Assembly (NCBI RefSeq): GCF_036248255.1
Contig: NZ_CP109178.1
Coordinates: 4,278,001 to 4,342,000 of the forward strand
Direction of reading: 5' to 3'
DNA length: 64,000 nucleotides
DNA from: Streptomyces sp. NBC_01717
GTDB lineage: Bacteria; Actinomycetota; Actinomycetes; Streptomycetales; Streptomycetaceae
Below, piece by piece: positions 17,132 through 25,955 of the stretch. How positions within the stretch are numbered: position 1 is the first letter of the stretch; each line of letters starts with the position of its first letter. A program made the translations under genes and the position numbers. The notes under the pieces are model-generated. The model searched no databases. It saw nothing but the letters and a program-made list of their open reading frames with translations, and was not told the origin of the DNA.

Positions 17132-18103
17132 ATGGACCGCGAGCCCGGCGAGAAGTACCCGCCGATCGAACCGTACGACCAGGGCATGCTCGATGTCGGT
17201 GACGGCAACCTCGTGCACTGGGAGGTCTGCGGCAACCCGGACGGCAAGCCCGCGCTCGTCGTCCACGGCGGTCCTGGGTCGGGGTGCGGCGCGCACACCC
17301 GGCAGTACTTCGACCCGGACCGTTACCGGGTCGTCCTCTTCGACCAGCGGGGCTGCGGCCGGTCGACCCCGCACGCGAGTGACCCGGCCGCCGACATGCG
17401 GCACAACACCACCGCCCACCTCATCGCCGACATGGAGCGGCTGCGTGTCCGTCTCGGGATCGAGAAGTGGCTGCTGTACGGGGGGTCCTGGGGGTCGACG
17501 CTGATCCTGGCGTACGCCGAGGAGCATCCGGAGCGGGTCTCCGAGATCGTGATCCCGGCCGTCACGACGACCCGGCGCAGTGAGATCGACTGGCTGTACC
17601 GGGGCGTCGGGAAGATCTTTCCGGAGGCGTGGGACCTGTTCCGGGCGGGCGTCCCGGAGGCGGCCGGGGACGGCGACCTGGTGGCCGCGTACGCCCGGCG
17701 GATGGAGAGCCCGGACGCTGCGGTGCGGGCGAGGGCCACGGCCGACTGGTGCGCCTGGGAGGACGCGGTGCTCTCCCAGGAGACGTACTCGGGACCGCCC
17801 CCCTACAGCGGCCGGCCGGGCAGCGCGCGGCAGGCGCTGGTACGGATCTGCTCGCACTACTTCTCCCACGGCGCCTGGCTGGAGGAGGGGCAGCTGATCC
17901 GGAACGCCGGGCGGCTGGCGGGGATCCCGGGTGTGCTGGTGCACGGCCGGTTCGACCTCGGCGGCCCGCTGATCACCGCGTGGGAGTTGGTGAAGGCATG
18001 GCCGGACGCGGAGCTGACCGTGATCGACGGGGCGGGGCATCTGGGCGGGCCGGCGACCACCCGCGCGGTCCTGGAGGCGCTGGACCGGTTCGCCGCGCAG
18101 TAG
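17132..18103 (+). CDS. pip: prolyl aminopeptidase
   Basis: Pip (323 residues) removes N-terminal proline from peptides; it is a cytosolic alpha/beta hydrolase of peptidase family S33. HGGPGSGCG forms the oxyanion loop (45-53), the nucleophile is Ser119 in GGSWGS, and Asp275 (HGRFD) and His303 (GAGH) complete the triad. DQRGCGRS after the oxyanion loop is diagnostic for proline iminopeptidases. ATG 17132 follows GGAAGGA. The length matches the family. It stands alone, with 39 nt separating it from the divergent cupin gene. Confidence 0.93.
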   Translation: MDREPGEKYPPIEPYDQGMLDVGDGNLVHWEVCGNPDGKPALVVHGGPGSGCGAHTRQYFDPDRYRVVLFDQRGCGRSTPHASDPAADMRHNTTAHLIADMERLRVRLGIEKWLLYGGSWGSTLILAYAEEHPERVSEIVIPAVTTTRRSEIDWLYRGVGKIFPEAWDLFRAGVPEAAGDGDLVAAYARRMESPDAAVRARATADWCAWEDAVLSQETYSGPPPYSGRPGSARQALVRICSHYFSHGAWLEEGQLIRNAGRLAGIPGVLVHGRFDLGGPLITAWELVKAWPDAELTVIDGAGHLGGPATTRAVLEALDRFAAQ

Positions 18104-18289
18104 AGGACGGGGGTCGGCGCAACGCCGGGGGCGGTCCCGTCGGCCGGATGGAGCAATGGCATGCTGTGCAGCCCGCCGCAGTGCGGTGGATCTTGCTCCT
18201 CTCGTCGGAATTCCCGTGGCGTTCCCCCAACGTGCCCCCGAGCCGACGGAACCTGACTGTCCCACCACTCTCTTCACAAGGGATACGAC

Positions 18290-20569
18290 TTGAGATCGCG
18301 GCGAAGACTCTGGGCCACGGCTGCTGTTGCAACGACGGCGGTGGCCGGTGTCCTGGTGTTCCAGGGCATGACCGGAAATTCCGACGACAGTGCCGACAGC
18401 AAGGCGGGTCCGGTCCGGGCCGAGGTACGCGAGGCGGCGCTGAAGGTGTCCGCCGACGGCAGTTCCGCGACTCTCGGCCGGCGGGACACCGCTCCGTTCA
18501 GCATGCTGGGGGTCACCTGGACCGACCCGGCGGCCAAGGTGTCCGGATCCGTCGAGGTACGGACCCGGTCCGCCGCCGACGGGAACTGGACGTCCTGGAC
18601 GCCGCTGGAGACCGACAACGACGGCCGTACGGAGACGGGCCGCTCCGGTGTCCGCGGGTCCACCGAACCGCGGTGGGTCGGCCCGTCCAACGGCGTCGAG
18701 GTACGCGTGACCGCGGGCGCCAAGGTCTCCGCGAAGCTGCCCGCCGGGCTGCAGCTGGACACCGTCGACCCCGGCAAGGGCTCGTCGCTGCACGCGGCCC
18801 CGGCCGCCTTCGTCGCCGAAACCGATATCCCGGCCGACCCGTCGTCGTCCGACTCCCCCTCGGCCGATCCGACGGCCACCTCTGAACCGACCCCAACGGT
18901 CACGGAGTCCGACACCGCCCCGGCATCCGAGGCGCCGACCGTGACACCTTCCGAGACGGCGACGGACAGCCCCTCGCCCACGGCGAGCGACAGCTCCTCG
19001 CCGACCGCGAGCACCTCGCCGTCCGCATCGCTGGCGCCCGCACCGCCGTCGACCGTGCCCAAGCCGCCCATCACCTCGCGTGCAGGCTGGGGCGCTGACG
19101 AGTCGATCAGCCCGGAGGCGCCGGAGTACAACGACACGGTCAAGGCCGTCTTCGTCCACCACACCGCGGGGACCAACGACTACTCCTGCGCCGACTCCGC
19201 GGCGATCGTGCGCAGCGTGTACGCGTACCACGTCCAGAGCGAGCACTGGAAGGACATCGGCTACAACTTCCTGGTCGACAAGTGCGGGACGATCTTCGAG
19301 GGCCGCAAGGGCGGCGTGGACCGGCCGGTCCTCGGCGCACACACCTACGGCTTCAACCGGGAGTCGACCGGTATCTCCGTCCTCGGCACCTACACGGATG
19401 CGGCCGCCCCCGGCGCGGTGACCGCCTCGGTGGCCCGGATCGCCGCGTGGAAGCTCGGCCAGTACAAGGGCGACCCGGCGGGCAGCACCATGCTCACCGC
19501 GGGCGCCAACGGGTCCAACGGCTTCGGGAAGACCTTCACCGCCGGTACGCAGTACTCCTTCAAGCAGATCTCCGGCCACCGCGACGGCTTCAACACCGAG
19601 TGCCCCGGCACCAAGCTGTACGGCCAGCTGCCGACCATCCGCAGTTACGCGGCCGGGCCCGTCACCGGACTCACCGTCAAGTCGATGACCGGTGCCACGC
19701 TGTCCGGGACGTCGTACTACACCAGGTCCGCGATCACGGTCGGCTGGTCGGCGAGCACGCCGAGCGCCTTCATCTCCAAGTACGAGCTGCTGGTCGACGG
19801 CAAGAGCGTCGCCACCACCGTTGGCACCGCGACTTCGGCGAAGGCCACCCTCGGTGCCGGCACCCACAAGATCCAGGTCCGCGCCACGCACCAGTCGGGG
19901 AAGACGGCCACGTCCGCGGTCGCGACCGTGATCGCCGATCAGACGGCTCCCACGTTCACCACCAAGCCGAACCTCGCGCTGCGCACCGGCACGGTGAACA
20001 CCACCGCCGTCCCGCTCACCCTGAAGTGGAAGGCGACCGACGCCGCGTCCCTGAAGGAGGTCCGGCTGACCGCCCCGGTCGCCAAGACCTACGGGCCGGC
20101 CACCACGAGCGCCTCGCACACCGCCAAATCCGGTGTGTCGACCGCCTGGTCCATGACCGCCTACGACCTGGCGGGCAACACCGCGGCCACCTCCGTCTCC
20201 GGCACCCCGGTCATCCTCCAGGAGACCTCGGCCACGAAGACCGGCACCTGGACGACGAAGTCGTCGTCCAGTTATCTCGGCGGCAAGTCGTACTCCAGCT
20301 CGTCCAAGAGCGCGAGCCTGACCTGGACGTTCACCGGCAGGTCGGCCGCCTGGGTGGTCTCGCGCGCCAGTACGTCCGGCCAGGCGTACGTCTATGTCGA
20401 CGGCACGAAGGTGGCCACGGTCGACCTGAAGTCGTCCACCACCAAGTACCGAGACGCGCTGTGGACGAAGAGCTGGTCCACGAGCGCCAAGCACACGGTC
20501 AAGATCGTCGTCGTCGCCACCTCGGGACGGCCGACGATCACCACCGACGGCCTGGTCTACCTCAAGTAG
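18290..20569 (+). CDS. secreted PGRP-type N-acetylmuramoyl-L-alanine amidase
   Basis: This is a 759-residue secreted wall hydrolase. It has a signal peptide (1-28, RSRRRLW then a hydrophobic core), a beta-rich domain (50-165), a Ser/Thr/Pro linker (about 178-258) and a zinc amidase domain (about 262-450) with VHHTAGT (His290/291), GYNFLVDKCGTIFEGR, GAHTYGFN and GHRDGFNTECPG. At least two Ig-like/fibronectin-like modules follow. It cleaves the lactyl-Ala bond in peptidoglycan and probably acts in growth or sporulation. The start is TTG 18290 with AAGGGA upstream; no ATG precedes the signal peptide. A clear terminator follows. Confidence 0.9.
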   Translation: MRSRRRLWATAAVATTAVAGVLVFQGMTGNSDDSADSKAGPVRAEVREAALKVSADGSSATLGRRDTAPFSMLGVTWTDPAAKVSGSVEVRTRSAADGNWTSWTPLETDNDGRTETGRSGVRGSTEPRWVGPSNGVEVRVTAGAKVSAKLPAGLQLDTVDPGKGSSLHAAPAAFVAETDIPADPSSSDSPSADPTATSEPTPTVTESDTAPASEAPTVTPSETATDSPSPTASDSSSPTASTSPSASLAPAPPSTVPKPPITSRAGWGADESISPEAPEYNDTVKAVFVHHTAGTNDYSCADSAAIVRSVYAYHVQSEHWKDIGYNFLVDKCGTIFEGRKGGVDRPVLGAHTYGFNRESTGISVLGTYTDAAAPGAVTASVARIAAWKLGQYKGDPAGSTMLTAGANGSNGFGKTFTAGTQYSFKQISGHRDGFNTECPGTKLYGQLPTIRSYAAGPVTGLTVKSMTGATLSGTSYYTRSAITVGWSASTPSAFISKYELLVDGKSVATTVGTATSAKATLGAGTHKIQVRATHQSGKTATSAVATVIADQTAPTFTTKPNLALRTGTVNTTAVPLTLKWKATDAASLKEVRLTAPVAKTYGPATTSASHTAKSGVSTAWSMTAYDLAGNTAATSVSGTPVILQETSATKTGTWTTKSSSSYLGGKSYSSSSKSASLTWTFTGRSAAWVVSRASTSGQAYVYVDGTKVATVDLKSSTTKYRDALWTKSWSTSAKHTVKIVVVATSGRPTITTDGLVYLK

Positions 20570-20587
20570 CCGCCACGCCCGACGACC

Positions 20588-20628
20588 TGAGCCCGGCTCC
20601 GCGCGCTTGTGCCGCAGAGCCGGGCTCA
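20588..20628. terminator. terminator after the amidase gene
   Basis: A 12-bp stem (TGAGCCCGGCTC and complement) with a 17-nt loop lies between the convergent amidase and aldo/keto reductase genes. Confidence 0.8.
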
Positions 20629-20653
20629 GTTGTTCACAGCGAAGTACCCCTGC

Positions 20654-21649
20654 TCACCAGGCGAAGGCCTCCGGCGACGGGCCGGGGCCCGGGAAGATCT
20701 CGTCCAGGGCGGCCAGCACCTCGTCCGACAGCTCCAGGTCCACGGCGCGCACCGCCGAGTCCAGCTGCTCACGCGTACGCGGGCCGGAGATCGGGCCCGT
20801 CACGCCCGGACGGGTCAGCAGCCAGGCCAGGCCCACCTCGCCGGGCTCCAGGCCGTGCTTCTCCAGCAGGTCCTCGTACGCCTGGATCTGCGCGCGCACC
20901 GTGGTGTTGGCGAGCGCGTCCCCGGACCGGCCGGACGCCGAACGGGCCGCGCCGCCCTCGCGCTCCTTGCGGATCACACCGCCGAGCAGTCCGCCGTGCA
21001 GCGGGGACCACGGGATGACACCGAGGCCGTACTCCTGCGCGGCCGGGATGACCTCCATCTCGGCGCGGCGTTCGGCGAGGTTGTAGAGGCACTGCTCGCT
21101 GACCAGGCCGTACGAGCCGAGGCGCTTCGCGGTCTCGTTGGTCTGGGCGATCTTCCAGCCGGCGAAGTTGGACGAGCCCGCGTAGAGGATCTTGCCCTGC
21201 TGGATCAGGACGTCGATGGCCTGCCAGATCTCCTCGACCGGGGTGGCGCGGTCGATGTGGTGGAACTGGTACAGGTCGATGTGGTCCGTCTGCAGCCGCT
21301 TGAGGCTGGCGTCGACGGCGCGCCGGATGTTGAGCGCGGAGAGCTTGTGGTGGTTGGGCCAGGCGTCGCCTTCCGCGGCCATGTTCCCGTACACCTTGGT
21401 GGCGAGTACGACCTTGTCGCGGCGTTCCCCGCCCTTGGCGAACCAGGTGCCGAGGATCTCCTCCGTGCGGCCCTTGTTCTCGCCCCAGCCGTAGACATTG
21501 GCAGTGTCGAAAAAGTTGACGCCCGCGTCCAGCGCGGCGTCCATGATCGCGTGGCTGTCGGCCTCATTGGTCTGCGGACCGAAATTCATGGTGCCGAGGA
21601 CAAGTCGGCTGACTTCAAGTCCGGTGCGTCCGAGCTGCGTGTACTTCAT
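20654..21649 (-). CDS. aldo/keto reductase
   Basis: A 331-residue NADPH-dependent oxidoreductase of the AKR superfamily (YajO/PdxI-like branch). The TIM barrel shows DTANVYG with the catalytic Tyr, ATKVYGN with the catalytic Lys, HHIDRATPVEE with His, and the cofactor region GLAWLLTRPGVTGPISGPRTREQLDSAV. Substrate unknown. ATG 21649 begins MKYTQLGRTGLEVS, the standard family start. It is followed closely by the amidase terminator and preceded by the PadR gene on the same strand (55 nt after the PadR stop), so the two may be co-transcribed. Confidence 0.9.
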   Translation of the reverse strand: MKYTQLGRTGLEVSRLVLGTMNFGPQTNEADSHAIMDAALDAGVNFFDTANVYGWGENKGRTEEILGTWFAKGGERRDKVVLATKVYGNMAAEGDAWPNHHKLSALNIRRAVDASLKRLQTDHIDLYQFHHIDRATPVEEIWQAIDVLIQQGKILYAGSSNFAGWKIAQTNETAKRLGSYGLVSEQCLYNLAERRAEMEVIPAAQEYGLGVIPWSPLHGGLLGGVIRKEREGGAARSASGRSGDALANTTVRAQIQAYEDLLEKHGLEPGEVGLAWLLTRPGVTGPISGPRTREQLDSAVRAVDLELSDEVLAALDEIFPGPGPSPEAFAW

Positions 21650-21704
21650 GGGCACCAAGCCAACGCCTTCGAGTCCGCTCGAAGCAAGGGCTCATCGGGC
21701 GGAC

Positions 21705-22244
21705 TCAGCGGGTTTCCAGATGCTTGAGGGTCGTTGTCAGCCAGCTCAGTTCCGCCTCGCTCGCCGCACGGGCGATCGTGAGAACGCCTCGTCGGAACGG
21801 GTCGTCGAAGGCCTCAGGGCCGAGGGGGCGCTCGCCCCCGGAGCCGTAGTCGTAGAAGAAACTGCTCGGCTCCTGCAGGAACGTCAGCCTGCGCCGCAGT
21901 ACGTCCGCCTGCTCGGCGGGGGCCTGCAGGTGGCGGAGGAAGGCGAGGACGGTGAACCAGCGGTTCTCGTCGCTGATGTCCACATCGTCGGCCTCGCGCA
22001 GCCGGCGGCGCAGCTCCTCGCGCCCGTCGTCGGTCAGGGTCAGCGTGTGGCGGGGGGCGGCCCTGCTGCCGGGCTCGGTCCGGCGGCCGAGCCACCCGGC
22101 GCGCTCCAGGCGCTTGATCGCCGGGTACAGCGTGCCGTCCGCGATCGGGCGGACATGGCCGGTGAGGTGGGCGACGCGTCGCTTCAACTCGTAGCCGTGC
22201 AACGGCTGCTCGTACAGAAATCCCAGGATGGCCAGTTCCAGCAC
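21705..22244 (-). CDS. PadR-family transcriptional regulator
   Basis: This 179-residue regulator has the PadR winged helix LELAILGFLYEQPLHGYELKRRV ... ADGTLYPAIKRLERAGWL and the C-terminal helical dimer domain. GTG 22244 is chosen: GGGGAGGA lies 7 nt upstream and the family normally begins at VLELAILG. An ATG at 22274 would read through the palindrome described below. It is divergent from an alpha/beta hydrolase with an 85-bp gap, the usual layout for a PadR repressor and its target, and it probably also controls itself. Confidence 0.88.
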   Translation of the reverse strand: MLELAILGFLYEQPLHGYELKRRVAHLTGHVRPIADGTLYPAIKRLERAGWLGRRTEPGSRAAPRHTLTLTDDGREELRRRLREADDVDISDENRWFTVLAFLRHLQAPAEQADVLRRRLTFLQEPSSFFYDYGSGGERPLGPEAFDDPFRRGVLTIARAASEAELSWLTTTLKHLETR

Positions 22245-22268
22245 CCGAGCATCCTCCCCTCTCGCTTC

Positions 22269-22288
22269 ATACATCGACACCGATATAT
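22269..22288. promoter_or_regulatory. candidate PadR operator
   Basis: ATACATCG-ACAC-CGATATAT is an 8-bp inverted repeat with one mismatch, AT-rich in a GC-rich setting, in the middle of the PadR/hydrolase divergent promoter region. PadR sites commonly have this size and spacing. Confidence 0.55.
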
Positions 22289-22329
22289 GGTCTCGCCGAT
22301 GGTTTCATGGCCGGAGGGGAGCGGGAGAC

Positions 22330-23103
22330 ATGCAGAACGCACAGGTGACTGCGGACGGTGCGCGCATCCGGTGGGTGGAGATCCCCGGCAGCGACGGACG
22401 GACCCGCGTCTATCTGCATGGGCTCGGCGCCTCGTCCGGTCCGTACTTCACCGCGAGCGCCGTCCATCCACTCCTCGCCGGCAGCCGTTCGCTGCTCATG
22501 GACATGCTCGGCTTCGGCATCAGTGACCGGCCCACGGACTTCGACTACACGCTCGAAGCGCACGCCGACGCGATCGCCGTCGCGCTCAGGGCCGCCGATG
22601 CGTACGCCTCGGACGTCGTCGCACACAGCATGGGCGGTTCGGTGGCCATCGTGCTCGCGGCACGCCACCCGGAGCTGGTGGCGCGGCTCGTCCTGATCGA
22701 CGCCAACCTCGACCCGGTCGCGCCCGATCGGCAACGGCCCGGCAGCAGCGGCATCGCCTCGTACACGGAGGCGGAGTTCCTCGATCAGGGCATGGCCGAG
22801 GTGCGCGACCGGGTGGGACCCCACTGGTGGTCGACGATGCGGCTCTCGGGCTCGGAGGCGCTGCACCGCAGCGCCGTGCACCTCGCGCGCGGGACGACGC
22901 CCACGATGCGCGAGCAGCTGCTGGAGCTGAAGATTCCGCGCACTTACCTTCGGCCCGAGAGCGACGGGCCGCTGCCCGACGAGGACGGTCTGGTCGAGGG
23001 CGGGGTGCGGGTCGTGCCGGTCCCGGGGTGCGAGCACAACATCATGCTGGACAACCCCGAGGCGTTCGCGAAGGAGACGGCCCTGGCCCTGGGGCTCGGC
23101 TGA
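22330..23103 (+). CDS. alpha/beta hydrolase
   Basis: A 257-residue alpha/beta hydrolase with oxyanion HGLG (30-33), nucleophile Ser100 in AHSMGGS and His236 in GCEHN near the C-terminus; no signal peptide, so cytosolic. MDMLGFGISDRP is typical of haloalkane-dehalogenase-like and esterase members. ATG 22330 follows GGGAG; the frame is open upstream but runs through the operator. The divergent PadR regulator probably controls it. Its substrate cannot be told. Confidence 0.88.
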   Translation: MQNAQVTADGARIRWVEIPGSDGRTRVYLHGLGASSGPYFTASAVHPLLAGSRSLLMDMLGFGISDRPTDFDYTLEAHADAIAVALRAADAYASDVVAHSMGGSVAIVLAARHPELVARLVLIDANLDPVAPDRQRPGSSGIASYTEAEFLDQGMAEVRDRVGPHWWSTMRLSGSEALHRSAVHLARGTTPTMREQLLELKIPRTYLRPESDGPLPDEDGLVEGGVRVVPVPGCEHNIMLDNPEAFAKETALALGLG

Positions 23104-23118
23104 GCCGGTGTCGGTGCC

Positions 23119-23208
23119 TCAGCCTCCGACTGCGGCTGTCACGGCGACAACGGCGAACATCAGTACGAGCACGGCGGCCATGATGCGGTTTCTGGTCTTC
23201 GGGTCCAC
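23119..23208 (-). CDS. 29-residue single-span membrane peptide
   Basis: A GTG start at 23208 gives a peptide that begins VDPKTRNRIM, runs through one hydrophobic helix (AAVLVLMFAVVAVTAAV) and ends in GG. It follows the thpR gene on the same strand by 22 nt. The pattern (basic head, single helix, immediate stop) is that of small streptomycete membrane proteins. There is no convincing ribosome site, so expression is unproven. Confidence 0.5.
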   Translation of the reverse strand: MDPKTRNRIMAAVLVLMFAVVAVTAAVGG

Positions 23209-23230
23209 CCGTCGAGCGTAACCGCACCGC

Positions 23231-23803
23231 TCAGTGCCCCAGCGGCCAGGAGGCCACCACCTCGTACCGAGGCCGCTCCCCCGGCACCCCGGCAACCGGC
23301 AGATTGCTGCGTACGAGAGCGACCTCGCCGACCTCCCACGGTGTGCCCTCGAAGGTGTCCAGGGCCTCCAGATAGGGGTGCAGGTCGGTCTCGGAGCGGC
23401 TGCGGGCGAGGGTGAGGTGCGGGGTGTAGCGGCGGTGCTCGTCCATCGCGACGCCGGCGCGGCGGGCTGCCGCGTCGGCGCGCTCGGCAAGGAGCCTCAG
23501 CGTGTCGAGCTCGCCCGCGGCCCCGGCCCACAGCACATGGCCGTCGAACCGGCCGCCTCGGTGGATGCGCAGCGGGAACCGCTCGGTGCGCCGGGCGGCG
23601 CGCCCCAGCCGCTCGTGCAGATCGGGCAGCAGCCCTTCGTCGACCACACCGAGGAAGGCGAGCGTGAAGTGCCACGCATCGGTGCCGGTCCAGCGCATGC
23701 CACCGGCCCCCGGAAGGGTGTGCAGCGGGGCCACGGCACGGCGGAGCTCCGCGACGGCGGAGTCGGGCGGCAGGACGGCAACGAAGAGTCTCATGCGGCT
23801 CAT
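23231..23803 (-). CDS. thpR: RNA 2',3'-cyclic phosphodiesterase (2'-5' RNA ligase family)
   Basis: A 190-residue protein of the 2H phosphoesterase superfamily. Both signature motifs are present: H45-F-T-L and H129-L-T-L. It begins RLFVAVLPP, typical for ThpR. Family members open 2',3'-cyclic phosphates of RNA ends. ATG 23803 was used; ATG 23794 three codons in is nearly as good. A small membrane peptide gene follows on the same strand. Confidence 0.9.
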   Translation of the reverse strand: MSRMRLFVAVLPPDSAVAELRRAVAPLHTLPGAGGMRWTGTDAWHFTLAFLGVVDEGLLPDLHERLGRAARRTERFPLRIHRGGRFDGHVLWAGAAGELDTLRLLAERADAAARRAGVAMDEHRRYTPHLTLARSRSETDLHPYLEALDTFEGTPWEVGEVALVRSNLPVAGVPGERPRYEVVASWPLGH

Positions 23804-23890
23804 GGGCCGAGTGTCGCACCGTACCGGCGCGCGTCCCGGTCACCGTGCGTACCGCGTTGTACCTGCGAAACAGCCCCGAGTGCCTACGCG

Positions 23891-23924
23891 AAGGCCCCGG
23901 CCGGTATCCACCGGCCGGGGCCTT
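23891..23924. terminator. terminator of the MarR-MFS operon
   Basis: A 15-bp perfect stem (AAGGCCCCGGCCGGT and complement) with an ATCC loop lies 24 nt past the MFS stop. Confidence 0.88.
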
Positions 23925-23947
23925 GGCACGTCGCGTACGAGCGCTCC

Positions 23948-25282
23948 TCAGGCCGCCGTCGCCAGCTGCTCGCGGGGGACGAACCGCACATGCGGGCGGC
24001 CCGGCCGCAGGTCGACCTTGATCCGCAGGCCGCCGACGCGGGCCAGCATGAAGCCGACGCCGAGTGCGGCGAACATCGAGAACGTGCCGCCGACCGCCAT
24101 GGCGGTCCGGACGCCGTACGTGTCGCTGATCCAGCCCACGATCGGGGCGCCCACCGGCGTACCCCCGGCGAAGACCATCATGTACAGGCTCATCACCCGG
24201 CCGCGCATGGCCGGGTCGGCGGCCATCTGGACGCTCGTGTTCGCGCTGATGTTGGTGGTCAGGCCGATCATGCCGATCGGGAGCAGCAGGATCGCGAAGA
24301 GCCAGACGTACGGCGACATGGACGCGATGATCTCCAGGAGACCGAACACCGTCCCCGCCGCCACCAGCATCCGCAGCCGCGAGGAGCGCCGGCGGGCGGC
24401 CAGCAGCGCGCCGGCCAGTGAACCGGCCGCCATGAGGATGTTGAAGAACGAGTACATCCCCGCGCCGCCGTGGAAGATCTCGTCCGCGAAGGCGGTGAGC
24501 CAGATCGGGAAGTTGAAGCCGAACGTGCCGACGAAGCCGACCAGGACGATCGGCCAGATCAGCTCGGGGCGCCCCGAGACATAGCGCAGCCCCTCGCGGA
24601 GCTGACCCTTGGCACGCGGCACGACGATCGCCTTGTGCAGTTCGCTCGTGCGCATCAGCAGCAGGCCGATGAGCGGGGCGCCGAAGGACAGGCCGTTGAA
24701 CATGAAGGCCCAGCCGCTGCCGACCGTGGTGATCAGGACACCCGCGACGGCGGGACCGATCAGCCGGGCCGACTGGAAGTTGGCCGAATTCAGACTGACC
24801 GCGTTCCGCAGCTGGGCGGGTCCGACCATCTCGGAGACGAAGGACTGGCGGGCCGGGTTGTCCACGACCGTGACCATGCCGAGCAGGAAGGCGATCAGGT
24901 AGACGTGCCACACCTGGACGACGCCGGAGAGGGTGAGGGCGGCGAGGGCGAGCCCACAGAGACCGAGCGCGGCCTGGCTGACGAGGAGGAGCTTGCGCTT
25001 CGGGAGCCGGTCGGCGATGACGCCGCCGTACAGGCCGAAGAGCAGCATGGGAAGGAACTGGAGGGCCGTGGTGATGCCGACGGCGGTGGCGGACCCGGTG
25101 AGGCTCAGAACGAGCCAGTCCTGCGTGATGCGGGACATCCAGGTACCGGTGTTGGAGATCACCGCGCCTGTGGCGAACAGGCGGTAGTTGCGGATCTTCA
25201 GCGACGAGAAGGTCCCGCCGGGCTTGCTCTCGTGGGTGGACGTCGGTGCGGGGGCGGAGTCTGCTCCGGATCCCGTACTCAA
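23948..25282 (-). CDS. MFS efflux transporter
   Basis: A 444-residue major facilitator with about 12 helices. It has the MFS_3/enterobactin-exporter-like sequence FRNYRLFATGAVISNTGTWMSRITQDWLVL in variant form (KIRNYRL), motif A GGVIADRLPKRKLL and DNPARQSFVSEMVGP. It probably exports drugs or siderophores. TTG 25282 is the start, with GAGGAGG 8 nt upstream; longer upstream frames are not protein-like. The MarR gene lies 97 nt before it on the same strand and probably regulates it. Confidence 0.88.
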   Translation of the reverse strand: MSTGSGADSAPAPTSTHESKPGGTFSSLKIRNYRLFATGAVISNTGTWMSRITQDWLVLSLTGSATAVGITTALQFLPMLLFGLYGGVIADRLPKRKLLLVSQAALGLCGLALAALTLSGVVQVWHVYLIAFLLGMVTVVDNPARQSFVSEMVGPAQLRNAVSLNSANFQSARLIGPAVAGVLITTVGSGWAFMFNGLSFGAPLIGLLLMRTSELHKAIVVPRAKGQLREGLRYVSGRPELIWPIVLVGFVGTFGFNFPIWLTAFADEIFHGGAGMYSFFNILMAAGSLAGALLAARRRSSRLRMLVAAGTVFGLLEIIASMSPYVWLFAILLLPIGMIGLTTNISANTSVQMAADPAMRGRVMSLYMMVFAGGTPVGAPIVGWISDTYGVRTAMAVGGTFSMFAALGVGFMLARVGGLRIKVDLRPGRPHVRFVPREQLATAA

Positions 25283-25379
25283 AAGGGTTCGCCTCCTCGG
25301 GCGTGGACTGCGTGCTGACTGACGGGATGCGGCCGTACGGGCTGCACGCGGACTCCGGCCCGGCGTACCCCCCGTACCG

Positions 25380-25820
25380 CTACAGGTGGGCGAGCTTCTC
25401 CAGCACTGGTGCGGCCTTGCGCAGCGTCTCCCACTCGTCCTCGTCCAGGCCTTCGGCGAGGGTGGCCAGCCAGGCGTTCCGCTTGGAGCGGCTCTCCTCG
25501 AGCATGGCCTCGGCCTGCTCGGTCTGGCTGACCATCTTCTGGCGACGGTCATCGGGGTGCGGTTCCAGTCTGACCAGTCCCTTGGCTTCGAGCAGCGCGA
25601 CGATGCGGGTCATCGACGGAGGCTGCACATGCTCCTTGCGGGCCAGCTCACCGGGAGTGGCGGAACCGCAGCGGGCGAGCGTGCCGAGCACCGACATCTC
25701 GGTGGGGCTCAGCGACTCGTCGACGCGCTGGTGCTTGAGGCGTCGGCCCAGCAGCATCACAGCGGAACGAAGGGAGCTCACGGCGGCGGCACTCTCGCCG
25801 TCGTGGATCAGGTCAGGCAT
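25380..25820 (-). CDS. MarR-family regulator of the adjacent MFS exporter
   Basis: A 146-residue MarR protein: LSPTEMSVLGTLARCGSATPGELARKEHVQPPSMTRIVALLEAKGLVRLEPHPDDRR contains the helix-turn-helix and wing. It precedes an exporter on the same strand. ATG 25820 lacks a clear Shine-Dalgarno, and overlapping short inverted repeats sit immediately upstream, so autoregulation is likely. Confidence 0.9.
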   Translation of the reverse strand: MPDLIHDGESAAAVSSLRSAVMLLGRRLKHQRVDESLSPTEMSVLGTLARCGSATPGELARKEHVQPPSMTRIVALLEAKGLVRLEPHPDDRRQKMVSQTEQAEAMLEESRSKRNAWLATLAEGLDEDEWETLRKAAPVLEKLAHL

Positions 25821-25824
25821 GTTT

Positions 25825-25842
25825 GTTAGCGTAACTCATTAC
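25825..25842. promoter_or_regulatory. candidate MarR operator
   Basis: Two overlapping imperfect inverted repeats, GTTAGCGTAAC (25825-25835) and GTAACTCATTAC (25831-25842), lie right before the MarR start. They are AT-rich relative to the surroundings. Confidence 0.45.
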
Positions 25843-25955
25843 CTACCCTAAATACCACTCGGCTGGTACACGCGCGGGCTATCGATCACCCAAACGAGTG
25901 AGTCGGATCCGGAAAGTGACGCGAAACGACCTCAAAGGCCGTAACCCTGCTTGCC

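Noticed and set aside
17063..20494. Open frame of more than 1100 codons on the minus strand
   Set aside because: It is antisense to pip and the amidase, both of which have full family motifs. The translation is rich in Arg/Gly/Val/Ala with no domain. High G+C makes such false frames common.
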